Part shown: positions 55,451 to 63,969 of the stretch, piece by piece
Layout of the letters: every line of letters begins with the position of its first letter
Position numbering within the stretch: position 1 is the stretch's first letter
Origin: Lysobacteraceae bacterium P
Lineage (GTDB): Bacteria > Pseudomonadota > Gammaproteobacteria > Xanthomonadales > Xanthomonadaceae
Assembly (NCBI GenBank): GCA_005503055.1
Contig: SCOX01000006.1
Coordinates: 186,001 to 250,000 of the forward strand
DNA length: 64,000 nucleotides
Direction of reading: 5' to 3'
Program-made: the position numbers and the translations under genes
The notes under the pieces: generated by a model
The model's database searches: none
What the model saw: only the letters and a program-made list of their open reading frames with translations
Told to the model about the DNA's origin: nothing

Positions 55451-57700
55451 ATGAAGCATCGCCCGATGAAGCCCAGTCCCCTTTGCGCCAAGGCCAGAGC
55501 GTCCGCCACGCAGGCGATCGCCACCGCGACCATCGCCAGCCTGCTGGCGTCGTGCGCGACCGCGCCGGTGCCGAACATCCGCCGCGACGGCGCCGCCACC
55601 GCGCAGCCCGGCAACACCGCCACCGCGCCGGGTGCGGAGGCGGTGCCCGACTCGACGGTGGGCGGCGATGCGCGTCCGCAGATACGGCGCGGCACGGGCC
55701 AGGTCATCAATCGAAGTGCGGCGTCCGCGCCACCGCCGGGACTGGGCGGCACCACGGGCTCGGCCACGTTCAACTTCGAAGGCGAATCGCTGCACGCGGT
55801 GGTCAAGGCGATCCTGGGCGACATGCTCGGCCAGAACTACGTGATCGCGCCGGGCGTGCAGGGCACGGTGACGCTCGCCACGCCGAAGCCGGTGAGCCCG
55901 GCCGAAGCGCTCAACCTGCTGGAAATGGTGCTGGGCTGGAACAACGCGCGCCTGGTCTTCAGCGGCGGCCGCTACAACATCGTGCCGTCCGACCAGGCGC
56001 TGGCCGGCAACGTCGCCGCGCGCACGGGCGCACCGAGCACCGCGCGCGGCTTCGAGGTGCGCACGGTGCCGCTGAAGTTCGTCTCCGCCACCGAGATGGA
56101 GAAGATCCTCAAGCCGTACGCGCGCCCGAACGCGATCGTCAACGTCGACAACTCGCGCAACGTCATCACCGTCGGCGGCAGCCGCGCGGAGCTGGAAAAC
56201 TACCTGCGCACCATCGAGGTGTTCGACGTCGACTGGCTGTCGGGCATGTCGGTGGGCGTGTTCCCGCTGCAGTCGGGCAAGGCGACGCGGGTCGTGGCCG
56301 ACCTGGAGAAGGTGTTCGGCGAACAGAGCAAGTCGCCGGTGGCGGGCATGTTCCGCTTCATGCCGCTGGAGGGTGCCAACGCGGTGCTCGTCATCACCTC
56401 GCAGGCCGACTACCTCGACGACATCCAGCAGTGGCTGGACCGGATCGACAGCGCCGGCGGCAGCGTGCAGCTGTATTCGTACGAGCTGAAGTACATCAAG
56501 GCCAAGGATCTGGCGGATCGTCTCGCCGACGTGTTTGGTTCCGGGCGCTCCGGTGGCGGAAGCAGCGGCGGTCCGCCGTCGCTGATGCCGGGGCTGGAGT
56601 CGGTGGAGCTGAAGGACAGCGAAGACGGCAACGGCAGCACCGCCACGCTAGGCAACGACTCCAGCAGCGCGTTGGGCGGTGGCCTGGGCAACGGCACGGG
56701 TGGTGGCTCGTTGTCGCTCGGCGCGCGCCAGGCGGGCAATGCGGCGCTGACGCTGGAAGTGGACGGCGACCGCGTCGGCGTGTCGGCGGTGGAAGAAACC
56801 AACTCGATCATCGTGCGCAGCAGCCCCGGCGCGTGGAAGTCGATCCGCGACGTGATCGAACGTCTCGACGTGATGCCCATGCAGGTGCATATCGAAGCGC
56901 AGGTCGTGGAAGTCCAGCTCAAGGGCGAACTGGAATACGGCGTCAATTGGTACTTCGAGCGGGCCGTCACCGACGCTGGCCTGCCCGACGCCGTCGGACG
57001 CACCACGTGGAGCACGCTGGCCGGCAGTATCACCAAGCCCACCCTGACAAATCCGGGTGGCCTGGCATGGACCTTCCTTGGGCGCAACGCCGCGGCGGTG
57101 ATCAGCGCCCTGGATTCGGTCACCGACCTGCAACTGCTGCAGACGCCTTCGGTGATGGTGCGCAACAACGCCGAGGCCACGCTGAACGTCGGCAGCCGCA
57201 TCCCGATCTCGTCGGTCACGGTCAACCCCGGCACGGGAACCGACACCTCGTACAGCCAGGTGCAATACCTCGACACCGGCACCATCCTCAAGGTACGTCC
57301 GCGCGTGGCCAAGGACGGCGTGGTGTTCCTCGACATCGTGCAGGAGGTGAGTTCGCCCGGCACGGAAGAGGATCGCAACGGCAACGTCCGCATCGACACC
57401 CGCAGGCTCAAGACCGAGGCCGCCGTGCAGAGCGGCGACACGGTGATGCTCGCGGGCCTCATCAGCGACGGTGTGGAACGCGGAGGCGCCGGCTTCCCCG
57501 GGTTGAGCCGCATCCCGGTTATCGGCGGCCTGTTCGGCGCGCAGCGCTCGAGCAAGACGCGCAACGAAGTCATCGTCCTGCTCACGCCCACCATCGTGCG
57601 CAGCCCGCAGGAAGCGCGCGACCTCACCGACGAATACGGCCGACGCTTCCGCGCGATGGAACCGCTCCAACGCAAGCCACGGCGGCCGGGCCAGCAGTGA
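55451..57700 (+). CDS. xpsD: Type II secretion outer-membrane secretin XpsD (GspD)
   Basis: A 749-residue secretin that forms the outer-membrane channel. The signal ends in a lipobox (IASLLASC), so it is a likely lipoprotein. N-domains start NFEGESLHAVVKAILGDMLG, with three NolW/N1-N3 repeats (e.g. PLKFVSATEMEKILKPYARPN, VFPLQSGKATRVVADLEKVF). A Gly/Ser-rich insertion lies around residues 370-430. The secretin domain carries LLQTPSVMVRNNAEATLNVG, YLDTGTILKVRPRVAKDGVV and VMLAGLISDGVERGGAGFPG then IPVIGGLFGAQRSS. The stop overlaps the next gene as GTGA. Confidence 0.96.
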   Translation: MKHRPMKPSPLCAKARASATQAIATATIASLLASCATAPVPNIRRDGAATAQPGNTATAPGAEAVPDSTVGGDARPQIRRGTGQVINRSAASAPPPGLGGTTGSATFNFEGESLHAVVKAILGDMLGQNYVIAPGVQGTVTLATPKPVSPAEALNLLEMVLGWNNARLVFSGGRYNIVPSDQALAGNVAARTGAPSTARGFEVRTVPLKFVSATEMEKILKPYARPNAIVNVDNSRNVITVGGSRAELENYLRTIEVFDVDWLSGMSVGVFPLQSGKATRVVADLEKVFGEQSKSPVAGMFRFMPLEGANAVLVITSQADYLDDIQQWLDRIDSAGGSVQLYSYELKYIKAKDLADRLADVFGSGRSGGGSSGGPPSLMPGLESVELKDSEDGNGSTATLGNDSSSALGGGLGNGTGGGSLSLGARQAGNAALTLEVDGDRVGVSAVEETNSIIVRSSPGAWKSIRDVIERLDVMPMQVHIEAQVVEVQLKGELEYGVNWYFERAVTDAGLPDAVGRTTWSTLAGSITKPTLTNPGGLAWTFLGRNAAAVISALDSVTDLQLLQTPSVMVRNNAEATLNVGSRIPISSVTVNPGTGTDTSYSQVQYLDTGTILKVRPRVAKDGVVFLDIVQEVSSPGTEEDRNGNVRIDTRRLKTEAAVQSGDTVMLAGLISDGVERGGAGFPGLSRIPVIGGLFGAQRSSKTRNEVIVLLTPTIVRSPQEARDLTDEYGRRFRAMEPLQRKPRRPGQQ

Positions 57701-58551
57701 CCTCGACGGTTTCGCCGTCGGTCGCCGGGCCCATCGTCGTGGTCCCGGTGGGCCGCGACGACGACGCGCTCGATGCCTGCCTTGCCGCACTCGACGCCGC
57801 CACCGCGCCCGGGACGCCGGTGTGGCTGGCCGACGACGCGCAGGCGGGGCCGCGCGCCTACGCCATCATCGAACGGTGGATCGCGCGCACTGCGCTGAAG
57901 GCCGACTACACGCGACGCCAGCGCAGCGTCGGCGAAGTCGCGCACCTGGATGAAGTGCTGGCCGCGTGCGGCGATGCGGACGTGGTCGTGCTCGCAAGCG
58001 ACGCCGTGCCCGCACCGGGTTGGCTGGCGCGCCTGACGTCCGGTCTGGCCAGCGATGGCGCGATCGCCACCGCCACGCCGTGGTGCAACGCCGGCGAGGC
58101 GGCCGCCTGGCCGCGCATCGGCGAGATCGATCCCGTTCCGCACGATCTGGAGCGCCTCGCGCGCGCGGCGAAGACGATGCCGGCGTTGCATCCCGAACTT
58201 CCCGCGGCGGTCAGTCACGCGGTGCTGTTGCGCGGTACCGCCCGGCGTCGTGCCGGCGGGCTCGATGCCAGCAGCTACGCCTCGTGGTATGCGGCGCTGA
58301 TCGACCTGTCCCTGCGTCTGGCGGGCCTGGGCTGGCGCAACGTATTGTGCGACACCGCGTACGTCGGCCGGCGCCTCGAGGGCATGCCGTTCGATGGCGA
58401 CATGGACGCGCTCGCCGCGCGATGGCCGGACTGGCACGCACGGCTGGCGCACTACCTGATGCAGGATCCGCTGCGCGCCTCGCGCGCCCAGCTGGCCGCA
58501 CTGCTCGACAACATCGGACCACCGGAACCGCAACGTGATCTCTTCGCCTGA
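57697..58551 (+). CDS. GT2-fold glycosyltransferase-like protein coupled to xpsD
   Basis: A 284-residue protein read from GTG 57697, which overlaps the xpsD stop (GTGA) and so is coupled to the secretin. It has a GT-A-like layout: VVVPVGRDDDALDACLAALDA at the start, DADVVVLASDAVPAPGWLARL where family 2 enzymes carry their DxD (here SDA), then TATPWCNAGEAAAWP and ALIDLSLRLAGLGWRNVLCDTAYVGRR. The degenerate metal site could mean an altered donor or loss of activity. I know no assigned function. The stop overlaps the next gene by 17 bases. Confidence 0.7.
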   Translation: MTSTVSPSVAGPIVVVPVGRDDDALDACLAALDAATAPGTPVWLADDAQAGPRAYAIIERWIARTALKADYTRRQRSVGEVAHLDEVLAACGDADVVVLASDAVPAPGWLARLTSGLASDGAIATATPWCNAGEAAAWPRIGEIDPVPHDLERLARAAKTMPALHPELPAAVSHAVLLRGTARRRAGGLDASSYASWYAALIDLSLRLAGLGWRNVLCDTAYVGRRLEGMPFDGDMDALAARWPDWHARLAHYLMQDPLRASRAQLAALLDNIGPPEPQRDLFA

Positions 58552-59410
58552 CGCCAACGCGGGCATCGCCGCGGTGGTGGTGACCTACCGCAGCGCCGAA
58601 ACCATCGACGACTGCCTCGCGCGTCTGCGCGCCGCCGACGGCGTCGGCGCCATTCGCGTGGTCGACAACAATTCCGACGACGGCACGCTGGAAATCGTCC
58701 AGCGCCATGCCAGCGCCGACGCACGCGTGCGCTTCATCGCCAATCCCGACAATCCCGGTTTCGGCGTCGCCTGCAACCAGGGCGCGCGCGATGTGGAAGA
58801 AGGCGTGGAGTGGTTGGCGTTCGTCAACCCCGATTGCCTGGTCGAGCGCGACACGCTCGCGCGCCTTCGCGCGCTCGCCGCCCCGCAGGGCGAAGCGTTG
58901 CTCGGCGCCGACCTGGTCGACGACCACGGCGTGCGCGACGGTGCCGCGCGCCGGCGCGACCCCGACTTCGGCGCGATGCTCACCGCCGCGCTGGGCGGCA
59001 CGCCCGCGCCGAAGCTCGAACTGCCCATCGACGACTCGCGCACGCTGCAACAGGTCGAAGCCGTATCCGGCGCGCTGATGCTGATGCCGCGCGCGCTGTT
59101 CGAGCGCCTGGGCGGTTTCGACGAAGGCTACCGCCTGCATGCCGAAGACCTCGACCTGTCCCGCCGCGCGCGCGAAACCGGCGCGCTGGTCGCCGTCGCC
59201 AACCACGTGCGCGTGCTGCACGTGCGTGGCGTCTCCAGCCGATCGCGCCCGTTCTTCGTCGAATGGCACAAGCACCGCGGCCTGTGGCGCTACTTCCGCA
59301 AGTTCGAAGCCTCGCGCCGCGGACCGGCGACGTCGGCGGCGGTGTTCGCCGCGATCTGGCTCCGGTTTCCGGTGGCGTATCTGCGTGCGCGGATAAAGTC
59401 GGGCGCTTGA
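58535..59410 (+). CDS. Family 2 glycosyltransferase (rhamnosyltransferase-like)
   Basis: A 291-residue GT-A enzyme from GTG 58535, inside the end of the previous gene. It carries IAAVVVTYRSAETIDDCLARL, the nucleotide-sugar DNNSDDGTLEIVQRH, the DxD-region FVNPDCLVERDTL, and the acceptor motif GGFDEGYRLHAEDLDLSRRARETG. The closest recognised group is WbbL/RfbN-like rhamnosyltransferases. It ends the long co-oriented run beginning at xpsE. A link to secretion, or to glycan attached at the outer membrane, is inferred from coupling only. Confidence 0.85.
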   Translation: MISSPDANAGIAAVVVTYRSAETIDDCLARLRAADGVGAIRVVDNNSDDGTLEIVQRHASADARVRFIANPDNPGFGVACNQGARDVEEGVEWLAFVNPDCLVERDTLARLRALAAPQGEALLGADLVDDHGVRDGAARRRDPDFGAMLTAALGGTPAPKLELPIDDSRTLQQVEAVSGALMLMPRALFERLGGFDEGYRLHAEDLDLSRRARETGALVAVANHVRVLHVRGVSSRSRPFFVEWHKHRGLWRYFRKFEASRRGPATSAAVFAAIWLRFPVAYLRARIKSGA

Positions 59411-59417
59411 TCGGGTC

Positions 59418-60170
59418 CTAGTTGGAGGTGACGGGTCCTTCGGATTCCACGCCGAACTCCACGGTGACGTCGAGTTGGAGCCGCGACGTCACGGACTCTC
59501 CTCCCTCCCGCGCAGGTTCGTAGCTCCATTTGCGTGCGGCATCGAGAATGGCGGTGTCGAGGTGCGCATCCTCGCTGCTCTGGATCACGTTGACCTCGAC
59601 CACGAGGCCGGAGCGATCGACGGTCGCTTCCACAATGGCGGTTGCTGCGCCCGCTCGACGAAATGACGTTGTTAGAAGCGGGGCGTGCTTGGCCAGCGAC
59701 ATCGGATCTACGCGGGCGGGCGAATCATCGTTCGAAGCGTTAACGAAGATGAGGCGGCCGGACGCGGGGATTGCGTGCGATTGCACTGCGCTGGGATCGT
59801 AGACGGAGCCACCGGACTCGGCGGGGAGGCCGACCGTCGCTTCGCTTGCAATGGCGGGTGCCATCGCAGGCATCATCGACGCGCCTGCCGGTGGCATCGA
59901 TTTGTCGATGGCAGAGGGCAGATCGGACGTCTGTTTCTCGATCGCGACAGCCGCTGCAGGTGCCGGGGAGGCATGCCTCTCCGCTGGTCTGGAGGTAATC
60001 GCTACCCATTCCAGCGATAGGCCATCGCGCACCACCGTCGAAGGCAGGTGGAGAGGGAGCGATGAATCTGGTTGAAGGAGCCAGATCAACGCCAGCAACG
60101 GAAGCGCGACTGCAACAGCGAGCGCAAGCAGGTGATCGACGAAAGGGACGGACTGGCGTCGTTGCGTCAT
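59418..60170 (-). CDS. TonB-like energy transducer
   Basis: A 250-residue protein with an N-terminal membrane helix (VDHLLALAVAVALPLLALIWLL, residues about 12-33). An Ala/Pro/Ser-rich periplasmic spacer follows. The C-terminal TonB-type domain reads AGAATAIVEATVDRSGLVVEVNV...AILDAARKWSYEPAREGGESV and a final beta strand (LQLDVTVEFG). The spacer is short and lacks the Pro-Lys repeats of classical TonB. The start at 60170 is the ATG before the membrane helix. It converges on the glycosyltransferase with a seven-base gap. A partner receptor is not visible here. Confidence 0.8.
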   Translation of the reverse strand: MTQRRQSVPFVDHLLALAVAVALPLLALIWLLQPDSSLPLHLPSTVVRDGLSLEWVAITSRPAERHASPAPAAAVAIEKQTSDLPSAIDKSMPPAGASMMPAMAPAIASEATVGLPAESGGSVYDPSAVQSHAIPASGRLIFVNASNDDSPARVDPMSLAKHAPLLTTSFRRAGAATAIVEATVDRSGLVVEVNVIQSSEDAHLDTAILDAARKWSYEPAREGGESVTSRLQLDVTVEFGVESEGPVTSN

Positions 60171-60408
60171 CGGCAATCCACAATGGCCCAACGTGGCGAA
60201 TGAGCTTGAATCGGCCCATACGCATGTTTTGCGGAGGTTGCGCATACGTATGTCGGGGGACGATCCATGTCGAACTTGCTCCTTCTGCGCGCATGGCCCG
60301 CGTAGAAGATGCACGACCCCGCCGCCCGTTGAGTGCGAAACATTCCAATAGCGCAAGGCTGCTCGGCCGACTCACGCTTGGTTCATAGGGAATCAAGAGG
60401 GGAAGGGA

Positions 60409-60609
60409 ATGAAGCAGTTCTGCACTTGGCTTCTCGTTGCACTCCTTGTGGCCAGCGCGCCGGGTCACGCCGGCATGGTGAGCTACACCTACGACTCGCT
60501 CGGGCGCGTCACTCGCGTCGTTTACACCGTCGGCAGTACGACCACGACGATCACCTACAGCTACGACGCCGCGGGCAATCGCACGTCGAAGGTGACGACT
60601 TCACCGTAA
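60409..60609 (+). CDS. Secreted YD-repeat miniprotein
   Basis: A 66-residue product. A signal peptide (FCTWLLVALLVASAPGHA, cleaved near residue 21) is followed by two YD repeats, VSYTYDSLGRVTRVVYT and ITYSYDAAGNRTSKVTT, the unit that builds RHS beta-shells. A purine-rich ribosome site (GAGGGGAAGGG) precedes the ATG. Two units cannot make a shell, so this is either a remnant or a small cap-like protein. It lies 95 bases before the transglutaminase-like gene. Confidence 0.7.
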   Translation: MKQFCTWLLVALLVASAPGHAGMVSYTYDSLGRVTRVVYTVGSTTTTITYSYDAAGNRTSKVTTSP

Positions 60610-60704
60610 CGGCCTCTCGCTAGGTCTTCGAATCCTTCGGACGCATGCGCGGCCTCATTGCGAGGCGACGGGCGCATACGCCCGGAAGTTGCAAGGAGCA
60701 GGGT

Positions 60705-62222
60705 ATGTTGAAAGCAGGGCGTTTCAAGCATCTGGCCCGGGGCTTCGGCCTGTTCGCATTGGTCATCGGTCACTCGGCATGGGCGGGCAACGTCCATTTC
60801 GCCAGCGGGCGGCCGGCCATCAACTACGTCAACCCACCGCATCCGAACGCACTCACGCAAGGCGCGATGGTGGGAGCCGCCGGGAAATCGACCTGGGCAC
60901 CCGCGCCGAACGTCTTCCGCGCCATCCTTCCGCCGGTCACCGTCGATGAGTCGCGACGGGCGGCAGAGCGGAATGGCCAAGCGCTTCCTTCCAATCTGAA
61001 CGAAGGGGTCGATGTTGCGACCGGCCGCAACATGATGGGCATCGCACGCGTGGGTGGAGATGCCAACCCGCTGGGCCCTGCGTCGATCACCGAGCTTGCC
61101 CGCTCTCTGCGCAATCATCCGGACCTGATCTACCAGTACGTTCGCAACAACATCGAGTTCTATCCCGTCTGGGGTATCCAGAAGGGAGCGCTGGGCACGG
61201 TGCTCGATAACCAGGGCACGGGCATGGACCAGGCCGCCCTGATGGTGGAACTGTTACGCGCTTCCGGCTATTCGGCCAACTACGTGCGCGGTGTCGTCAA
61301 GCTGCCGGCGCAGCAGTTCAAGGAATGGTACGGGTTCGATACCGCCAGCGTTTGCGGCGTCCTCAACCAGCTCGGGCAGGGTCAGATTCCGATCCACTCG
61401 ATCAACGCGACCAGTTCGGGCAGTTGTCCCAGCCTGCAGGCGCCAATGACCGACGTGTCCGTCGAACACGTGTGGGTGAAGGTCAACATCGGCGGCACGA
61501 ACTTCGTGTTCGATCCCAGCTACAAGCCTCATGCCTTCACCACGGGCATCAACCTGGCCTCCGCCGCGGGCTACAGCGCCTCCACCTACCTGACGTCGGC
61601 GCGAAGTGGCGCCAGCATCACCACCGACACCGCCCAGAATCTCAACCGCAGCAGTATCCGGTCGAACCTGGTCAACCACGCCAGCACCCTGGCGCAGTGG
61701 CTTCGCACCAACAAGCCGACCGCAACCCTCGACGATGTGATCGGTGGCCAAACCATCGTCCCGTACCTGGGCAGTGCCCTGCGCCAGACGGCCCTGCCGT
61801 ATCAGGATTCCGGCTACACCACAGTCGAGAGCGCGGAACTGCCGAACGGCTATCGTCCCACGTTGCGCATCCGTTACCAGGGCATCGACCAGACCTTTAC
61901 CTCGGATGCCATCTACGGCAAGCGCCTCACGTTGACATTCAGCGGCACTCAGCCGGTCCTAAAGCTCAACGGTGTGCAGGTCGGTAACGCGGGAACTGCC
62001 ATCACGGCCGGTACCAGCAGCACGGTGACCCTTATGCCAGCCGTCGTCGTCACCACGCATCTCGACAAGATTGATGACTTGAAGGAGGCCTACTTCATGC
62101 CAGGCCCGCCTCCTATGACGCCAGTGGGCGCTGCCGCAGCCTTGCATTCAAACATTGATGACTTGGCCTCTATGATGGGTAGTGGATGGCGCACGAGCGG
62201 GTCCAATAATGCAGGTAAGTAG
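60705..62222 (+). CDS. Transglutaminase-like secreted protein, catalytic Cys apparently absent
   Basis: A 505-residue protein with a likely signal segment (HLARGFGLFALVIGHSAWAG). AAGGAG at 60693-60698 supports the ATG at 60705. A transglutaminase-like core spans about residues 130-280: DLIYQYVRNNIEFYPVWGIQ, then NQGTGMDQAALMVELLRASGY, where the family has its catalytic Cys, and SVEHVWVKVNIGGTNFVFDPSY, which holds the His255 and Asp270 expected of the triad. A beta-rich tail follows and the C-terminus ends abruptly. Similar domains precede RHS genes in related bacteria; no RHS gene follows here. Confidence 0.75.
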   Translation: MLKAGRFKHLARGFGLFALVIGHSAWAGNVHFASGRPAINYVNPPHPNALTQGAMVGAAGKSTWAPAPNVFRAILPPVTVDESRRAAERNGQALPSNLNEGVDVATGRNMMGIARVGGDANPLGPASITELARSLRNHPDLIYQYVRNNIEFYPVWGIQKGALGTVLDNQGTGMDQAALMVELLRASGYSANYVRGVVKLPAQQFKEWYGFDTASVCGVLNQLGQGQIPIHSINATSSGSCPSLQAPMTDVSVEHVWVKVNIGGTNFVFDPSYKPHAFTTGINLASAAGYSASTYLTSARSGASITTDTAQNLNRSSIRSNLVNHASTLAQWLRTNKPTATLDDVIGGQTIVPYLGSALRQTALPYQDSGYTTVESAELPNGYRPTLRIRYQGIDQTFTSDAIYGKRLTLTFSGTQPVLKLNGVQVGNAGTAITAGTSSTVTLMPAVVVTTHLDKIDDLKEAYFMPGPPPMTPVGAAAALHSNIDDLASMMGSGWRTSGSNNAGK

Positions 62223-62424
62223 AACGACGAGGGTGCTAACAGGTGGGGCATTCATACTCATTGGCCTATGCCTGATTGTGCTTGGAACGTATTGTCTCAT
62301 GCAACTCGACGCCGTTAGTTTCGATAAGTTCTCGGCGGAAGGACGGGACACACTTATCTGTGTGATGGTCCTTCTTCTTGGCGGGGGGAGCCTTATTCAG
62401 GGGGTCGCTGCAATACGCGGATGA
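62209..62424 (+). CDS. Small two-helix membrane protein
   Basis: A 71-residue protein from ATG 62209, overlapping the previous stop by 14 bases. It has two hydrophobic segments (VLTGGAFILIGLCLIVLGTYCLM and TLICVMVLLLGGGSLIQGVAAI) with a short soluble stretch between (QLDAVSFDKFSAEGRD). I recognise no family. Its overlap with the transglutaminase-like gene suggests a linked function, possibly an immunity or membrane partner. Confidence 0.6.
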   Translation: MQVSRTTRVLTGGAFILIGLCLIVLGTYCLMQLDAVSFDKFSAEGRDTLICVMVLLLGGGSLIQGVAAIRG

Positions 62425-62461
62425 TTACGCGGAAGGTTGAAGTGAAGACGTAAGCTCCCCG

Positions 62462-63306
62462 TCAAGCACAGAGTTCAGAAGTAGAACCTCTGGCGGATCG
62501 TTGACGTACCTCGGCGGGCGTCTGATCACCCAGCGAGTCGTGTGGTCGCAGCTCGTTGTATTCGATCATCCACCAGTGCGCGGCCTCGCGGACATCATCG
62601 AGGCGGGCGAACAGGTGCTGGTCCAGCACTTCCTCGCGGAAGGTGCGGTTGAAGCGTTCGATGTAGGCGTTCTGGTTTGGCTTGCCTGGCTGGATGTACT
62701 GGATCGCCACGCCGTTGGCCTTGACCCAAGCCGTGAAAGCCTCGCCCAGGAACTCCGGGCCGTTGTCCGAGCGCAACACCTGCGGCAAGCCGTGATCGCG
62801 CTTGAGTTGCTCGAAGATTCGCACGAGACGGCTGGAATTGATCGACGTGTCGACCTCGATGTGCAGCGCCTCGCGGTTGAAGTCGTCGACGACGTTGAAC
62901 GTCCTGAAGCGTCGGCCACAGGCGCCAGTGCATCGCTCATGAAGTCCACGGACCAGACCGTGTCCGGCAACCGCGGCACGTACAGCGCGGCGCGTTCCCG
63001 CTTGGGCAGGCGCTTGCGCGCAGCCCGTCGCAGGTTCAGTCGCATCGCCCGATACACGCGGTAGATCCGTTTGTGGTTCCACTGTGGATGGCTGCGTCGA
63101 AGGAACGCGCGGCACTTCCAGAACCCACGGCTGGGCCGCTCTTCGACCAGCCGGGCCAGCGCGGCGATCAGCTCTGCGTCGCGCACGGTCCAATCCAATG
63201 GCGGCCGGTACCACGCCGCCTCCGACAGGCCCACGCAGTCACAGGACCGACGCACCGGCCGCGCGTGTACCTCCACCAGGTACCGCACCGCCTCGCGCTT
63301 GCGCAC
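62462..63306 (-). pseudogene. IS3-family transposase OrfB, frameshifted
   Basis: The DDE integrase-type transposase of the IS3 family (IS407-like). It starts in the frame reading KREAVRYLVEVHARPVRRS, and the first catalytic Asp is in DTVWSVDFMSDALA. Between about 62918 and 62930 an indel forces a change of frame to continue as GRRFRTFNVVDDFNREALHI, then LRSDNGPEFLGEAF and YIERFNRTFREEVLD, which hold the other catalytic residues. So the enzyme is split after the first Asp region and the copy is probably inactive, unless the indel is a sequencing error. Confidence 0.85.
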
Positions 63307-63311
63307 CGGTC

Positions 63312-63578
63312 CTACAGTTTTTTTGCGATCAAATCCTTCATCGCGGCGTTGTCCAGCGCCAGCTCCGCATACATCCGTTTAAGCCGCGCGTTCTCCGCCT
63401 CGAGCTCCTTTACCCGGTGCAGCTCAGAGGCTTCAAGCCCACCGTACTTGCTCTTCCACTTGTAGTAAGTCGCCACGCTGATGCCAGCCTGGCGACAGAC
63501 GTCTTTGACCGGCACCCCGGCGTCAGCCTGCTTGAGGATCGAGACGATCTGCGTCTCGGTGAACTTCGAAGTCTTCAT
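63312..63578 (-). CDS. IS3-family transposase OrfA
   Basis: An 88-residue helix-turn-helix protein: MKTSKFTETQIVSILKQADA, then AGISVATYYKWKSKYGGLE, then a leucine-zipper-like tail (VKELEAENARLKRMYAELALDN). It binds the IS ends. Its last codons are GCA AAA AAA CTG TAG, with a run of seven A on the minus strand allowing a -1 shift into orfB (AAKKTVGPVRKREA). Confidence 0.93.
   Translation of the reverse strand: MKTSKFTETQIVSILKQADAGVPVKDVCRQAGISVATYYKWKSKYGGLEASELHRVKELEAENARLKRMYAELALDNAAMKDLIAKKL
63318..63324 (-). other. Slippery A7 site for programmed -1 frameshifting
   Basis: Seven T on the plus strand read AAAAAAA on the minus strand just before the orfA stop. Slipping back one base joins orfA to orfB, as is known for IS3 elements. 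Confidence 0.8.
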
Positions 63579-63648
63579 TGGAACCTCCTGGCGGGAACAT
63601 GCCAGAAAGTTCTACTTTCAACCTCTGTGCCAGGCGGGGGAGCTTACG

Positions 63649-63969
63649 GCACAGATCAACCTGGCTTCGTTGTTCATGACTGGGCGAGGCGTGCCGCGTG
63701 ATCCGTCGCGTGCGTTCATGTGGACCAAGCGCGCTGCCGAGCAGGGCAGCAGCACCGCACAGACGAATCTTGGCCTCTACTATCTGCAAGGTAACGGAAC
63801 GGAACAGGATTACGCGCAAGCCCGCTTCTGGATGCAAAAGGCGGCACAGGGAAGCGGCACGGGAGCGAAGCAACTGCTGGCAGGAATGTACTCCCACGGG
63901 AATGGCGTTCCGCAAGACGCTGCACAAGCAGACCTCTGGCTGCGGCGTGCCGAGCTCTACGGGTTATGA
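63649..63969 (+). pseudogene. Sel1-repeat protein, 5' part missing
   Basis: The remaining 106 codons hold three Sel1-like repeats of about 36 residues: AQINLASLFMTGRGVPRDPSRAF, then AQTNLGLYYLQGNGTEQDYAQARF, then AKQLLAGMYSHGNGVPQDAAQADL, and end AELYGL. Sel1 repeats are helical protein-binding modules. The reading frame continues into the IS end without a start, and no 5' part is found left of the IS, so insertion plus deletion is likely. Sel1 proteins are sometimes immunity or adaptor proteins in RHS loci. Confidence 0.75.

Larger units (their letters stand above)
62449..63648 (-). mobile_element. IS3-family insertion sequence
   Basis: The element of about 1.2 kb is bounded by the imperfect inverted ends CGTAAGCTCCCCGTCAAGCA (62449-62468) and the matching end reading GGGGGAGCTTACG (63636-63648). 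Inside, subterminal sequences AGTAGAACCTCTGGC and AGTAGAACTTTCTGGC also match. It holds orfA, a slippery site and a broken orfB. I could see no target-site duplication, so ends or flanks may have been altered. Confidence 0.8.
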
